Source of the DNA: Paenibacillaceae bacterium | Lineage (GTDB): Bacteria; Bacillota; Bacilli; Paenibacillales; Paenibacillaceae | Assembly: GCA_900766135.1 (NCBI GenBank) | Contig: CAAFUF010000055.1 | Coordinates: 110,655-174,654 of the forward strand | Length of the DNA stretch: 64,000 bases | Reading direction: 5' to 3' | Part shown: positions 61,396-64,000 of the stretch, one piece after another | Position numbering within the stretch: position 1 is the stretch's first letter | How the letters are laid out: each line of letters begins with the position of its first letter | Made by a program: the position numbers and the translations under genes | Notes under the pieces: generated by a model | Told to the model about the DNA's origin: nothing | The model's input: only the letters and a program-made list of their open reading frames with translations | The model's database searches: none

Positions 61396-63798
61396 GTGAG
61401 TAAGCTGACTTATTCAGATCAAGCGGAATGGAAGCTGTGGTACGATCGGCCCGCTTCCCGCTGGGAGGAAGCCCTTCCCGTCGGTAACGGGCGGATCGGC
61501 GGGATGGTCTACGGGGGGATCGATCGGGAGCTGATCGCATTAAACGAAGATACGTTATGGTCGGGATTTCCCCGGGACCCGCAGAACTATGATGCGTTGC
61601 GTCATCTCGGAGCGGCCCGCGAGCTGATTTTTGCCGGCAAATACAAAGAGGCGGAGAAGCTGGTGGATGCGAAAATGCTGGGACGGCGCACGGAGTCCTA
61701 CCAGCCGCTCGGAAACTTGCGATTGGAGCAGGGAGAAGAAGCGGCGGAAAGCGTCGGTGCAGAACGCAAGGTTAGCGGGTTTCGGCGGGAATTGGATTTG
61801 GCGACGGGAATCGCTTCTACGAGCTATCGGATAGGCGAGGCGGCTTATGAGCGCGAGGTGTTTGTCAGCGCGGTCGACCAGGTGTTGGTCGTGCGTTTGG
61901 TTGCGCGGGGAGACAAACCCGTTGACCTGGCCGCTTCGCTGGATTCGTTGCTCCGACATCAGGTCGGGGTTGTTCCGGCGGAAACGGCCCGCATCGGGAT
62001 GACGGGCCGGGCACCTAGCCACGTCGCCGACAATTACCGCGGGGATCACCCGCAATCGGTGTTGTACGAGGAAGGGCTGGGCCTCTCCTTTGAGGTACAG
62101 CTGCTGGCGCTGCCGGAGGGCGGTACGGCGGAGGCGGACGAATCGGGCCGGCTGACGGTGCGCGGGGCGAAGGCCGTGACGCTGCTGCTGGCGGCCGCAA
62201 CGGACTTCGCCGGTTATGACAAGACGCCGGGGAGCGGCGGCGCCGATCCGACCGAGCGGTGCCGGGCCGTGCTGGCCGCGGCGGCGGAGCTAGGCTACGA
62301 GCGGCTGCGCGAACGCCATGTGGCGGATCATCGCCTATTGTTTGGCCGCGTAGAGCTGCGGCTAGGCAGCGCTTCTGCGGGAGCGGAGCGGGCGGCCAGG
62401 CCGACCAACGAGCGGTTGGATGCCTACCGCAGCGGGGCTGAGGATCTTGCGCTGGAGGCGTTGTATTTCCACTACGGCCGGTATTTGTTGATGGCAAGCT
62501 CCCGGCCGGGGACGGAAGCCGCCCATTTGCAGGGCATCTGGAATCCGCATGTGCAGCCGCCATGGAACTGCGGATATACGACCAATATCAATACGCAAAT
62601 GAACTATTGGCATGCGGAGGTTGCTGGGTTGGCCGAGTGCCATGAGCCATTGTTCGAGCTGATTCGCGATCTCAGCGTTACCGGCGCCCGAACGGCGCGG
62701 ATTCATTACGGCTCCCGGGGTTGGGTGGCCCATCACAATGTAGATTTATGGCGTCAGTCGACGCCGTCGGACGGCGAGGCCAGCTGGGCGTTCTGGCCGC
62801 TGGGCGGGGTATGGTTGTGCCGGCATTTATGGGAGCATTACCAATTCGCGCCGGACGAGCGGTTTCTGCGGGAGACGGCATATCCGTTGATGAAGGGGGC
62901 CGCCGAGTTTTGCCAGGATTGGCTGGTGATCGGGCCTGACGGGCGGCTGGTGACGGCGCCTTCAACCTCGCCGGAGAACAAGTTCCTGACGCCGGATGGC
63001 GGCGAGCCCTGCAGCGTGTCCGTCGGCAGCACGATGGATCTGTTCCTGATCCGCGAGCTGCTTACGCACACGATCCGTGCGGCGGAGATCCTTGGCGTCG
63101 ACGAGGCGCGGCGGAAAGAGCTGGCCGATACGCTGGCGCGCATGGCTCAGCCGAAGATCGGTCCGGACGGCCGGCTGCAGGAGTGGAGCGAGCCGTTTGC
63201 GGAAGCCGAGCCGGGACATCGGCACGTGTCCCATCTGTACGGCTTCTATCCGGGAGATGCGATCACCGTTCGGCAGACGCCGGAGCTGGCGGAAGCCGTT
63301 CGCCGAACGCTGGAGGAGCGCATCCGGAACGGCGGGGGCCATACCGGCTGGAGCTGCGCCTGGCTGATCAACCTGTACGCCCGGCTGGGCGAGGGGGAGA
63401 CGGCGCACCGCTTCGTTGAAACGCTGCTGTCGCGCTCCACGTACCCGAACCTGTTCGACGATCACCCGCCGTTCCAGATCGACGGCAACTTTGGCGGCGC
63501 AGCCGGCATTGCCGAAATGCTGCTGCAAAGCCATATGGACGGCATTGATCTGCTGCCGTCTTTGCCCGCGGCTTGGGCTAGCGGCGAAGTGAGCGGCCTG
63601 CGGGCCCGAGGTGGATTTACCGTCGGCATGGCGTGGGAGGAAGGCCGACTAACCTCGGCCAGCATCACGGCGACGGTCGGCGGCTGGTGTACGCTGCGCG
63701 GATTGCACGGCCTGACCGTCCGGTTGCCGGACGGCCGCACGGCACGGGAGGGCGAACGCTTCCCGACGGAAGCGGGAGTGACGTACATCGTAGGCTAG
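61396..63798 (+). CDS. Alpha-L-fucosidase-type enzyme, GH95
   Basis: 800 residues, no signal peptide. GH95 inverting enzymes remove alpha-1,2-L-fucose (some members prefer L-galactose). The N-terminal LWYDRPASRWEEALPVGNGR begins the beta domain; the catalytic barrel runs from about 330. Residues matching the active site of the Bifidobacterium enzyme: Asn397 and Asn399 in TTNINTQMNYW, Glu596 in RLQEWSEPF, Asp696 in QIDGNFGGAAG. Start GTG 61396 has AGGAG 13 bases and GAGAGG two bases upstream, neither ideally placed. Released fucose would enter the fuc operon at 10653. Context favours fucosylated xyloglucan. Confidence 0.92.
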   Translation: MSKLTYSDQAEWKLWYDRPASRWEEALPVGNGRIGGMVYGGIDRELIALNEDTLWSGFPRDPQNYDALRHLGAARELIFAGKYKEAEKLVDAKMLGRRTESYQPLGNLRLEQGEEAAESVGAERKVSGFRRELDLATGIASTSYRIGEAAYEREVFVSAVDQVLVVRLVARGDKPVDLAASLDSLLRHQVGVVPAETARIGMTGRAPSHVADNYRGDHPQSVLYEEGLGLSFEVQLLALPEGGTAEADESGRLTVRGAKAVTLLLAAATDFAGYDKTPGSGGADPTERCRAVLAAAAELGYERLRERHVADHRLLFGRVELRLGSASAGAERAARPTNERLDAYRSGAEDLALEALYFHYGRYLLMASSRPGTEAAHLQGIWNPHVQPPWNCGYTTNINTQMNYWHAEVAGLAECHEPLFELIRDLSVTGARTARIHYGSRGWVAHHNVDLWRQSTPSDGEASWAFWPLGGVWLCRHLWEHYQFAPDERFLRETAYPLMKGAAEFCQDWLVIGPDGRLVTAPSTSPENKFLTPDGGEPCSVSVGSTMDLFLIRELLTHTIRAAEILGVDEARRKELADTLARMAQPKIGPDGRLQEWSEPFAEAEPGHRHVSHLYGFYPGDAITVRQTPELAEAVRRTLEERIRNGGGHTGWSCAWLINLYARLGEGETAHRFVETLLSRSTYPNLFDDHPPFQIDGNFGGAAGIAEMLLQSHMDGIDLLPSLPAAWASGEVSGLRARGGFTVGMAWEEGRLTSASITATVGGWCTLRGLHGLTVRLPDGRTAREGERFPTEAGVTYIVG

Positions 63799-63871
63799 GG
63801 GTCCAACGCCTCGCGGGGCGGCATCGTCGGCGATTGGCGATGAGGTCGACGATAGGCGGTGATCGCGCCGC

Positions 63872-64000
63872 CCGCGACGGACCACCGGCGTCCACGACGC
63901 CCCCCGCCGCTCACGACGGACCACCGCCGCTCACGACGGACCACCGTCGCTCACGACGGACCACCGTCGCTCACGACGGACCACCGTCGCTCACGACGGA
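63872..64000. repeat. 20-base tandem repeat running off the end of the window
   Basis: Unit CACGACGGACCACCGTCGCT repeats at an exact 20-base period. The first two units (63872-63911) are diverged, and the last four are nearly identical. The repeat is GC-rich and contains GACGG...CCGTC self-complementarity. It begins about 75 bases after the GH95 stop; nothing else is visible in 63799-63871. Confidence 0.85.

Overview
The window looks like a chromosomal sugar-utilisation island from a GC-rich, low-complexity-tolerant Firmicute of the Paenibacillaceae (Paenibacillus or Cohnella type). The basis is strong Shine-Dalgarno sequences with some GTG/TTG starts, CcpA-type cre-like sites, YesMN-style two-component systems with AraC output domains, and binding-protein/two-permease importers that carry no ATPase gene of their own. 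The genus is inferred from family composition only. No rRNA or tRNA genes and no complete insertion sequence were seen.

Layout. 1-9.4 kb: a sugar importer (lipoprotein plus two permeases), a histidine kinase/response regulator pair and a GH3 glycosidase, read as one block. 9.6-16.8 kb: a divergent AraC-type regulator and an L-fucose operon (fucI, fucA, a RhaB-family kinase, fucU, an SDR/aldo-keto-reductase chimera, a ThuA-like protein). 16.8-18.9 kb: an accessory gap with an IS1595-like transposase-derived gene whose catalytic residues look lost and whose promoter carries two LexA-like boxes, followed by purine-rich repeat DNA. 18.9-28.9 kb: an L-rhamnose locus, rhaEW-lutA-lutB-lutC facing a DeoR-type repressor, then rhaB-rhaA-rhaD. 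28.9-32.1 kb: intergenic repeats, a LysR regulator, an EamA transporter and an SDR. 32.2-46.6 kb: an arabinan/arabinoside locus (ArsR-like regulator with a large sensor-like domain, two GH51 enzymes, two complete importers, a GH43 arabinanase, and a frameshifted GH43). 46.9-63.8 kb: a response regulator, a GH3 gene split by an in-frame stop, an AraC regulator with a GH31 alpha-xylosidase, a histidine kinase, a fourth importer and a GH95 fucosidase. The last 130 bases are a 20-bp tandem repeat.

How it fits together. The enzymes match side-chain sugars of plant cell walls: arabinan and rhamnose of pectin, and xylose, fucose and glucose of xyloglucan. Importers bring in oligosaccharides, mostly cytoplasmic glycosidases release monosaccharides, and the fuc and rha genes take the two deoxysugars to DHAP plus lactaldehyde. 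The RhaEW dehydrogenase half should turn lactaldehyde into lactate, and LutABC then lactate into pyruvate, so a deoxysugar could be fully funnelled to central metabolism from this one region.

Most worth a second look: the SDR/AKR chimera; the apparently SOS-controlled, catalytically dead transposase relative; the two single-lesion glycosidase genes; the ArsR-like sensor; and two families of palindromic-ended intergenic repeats.
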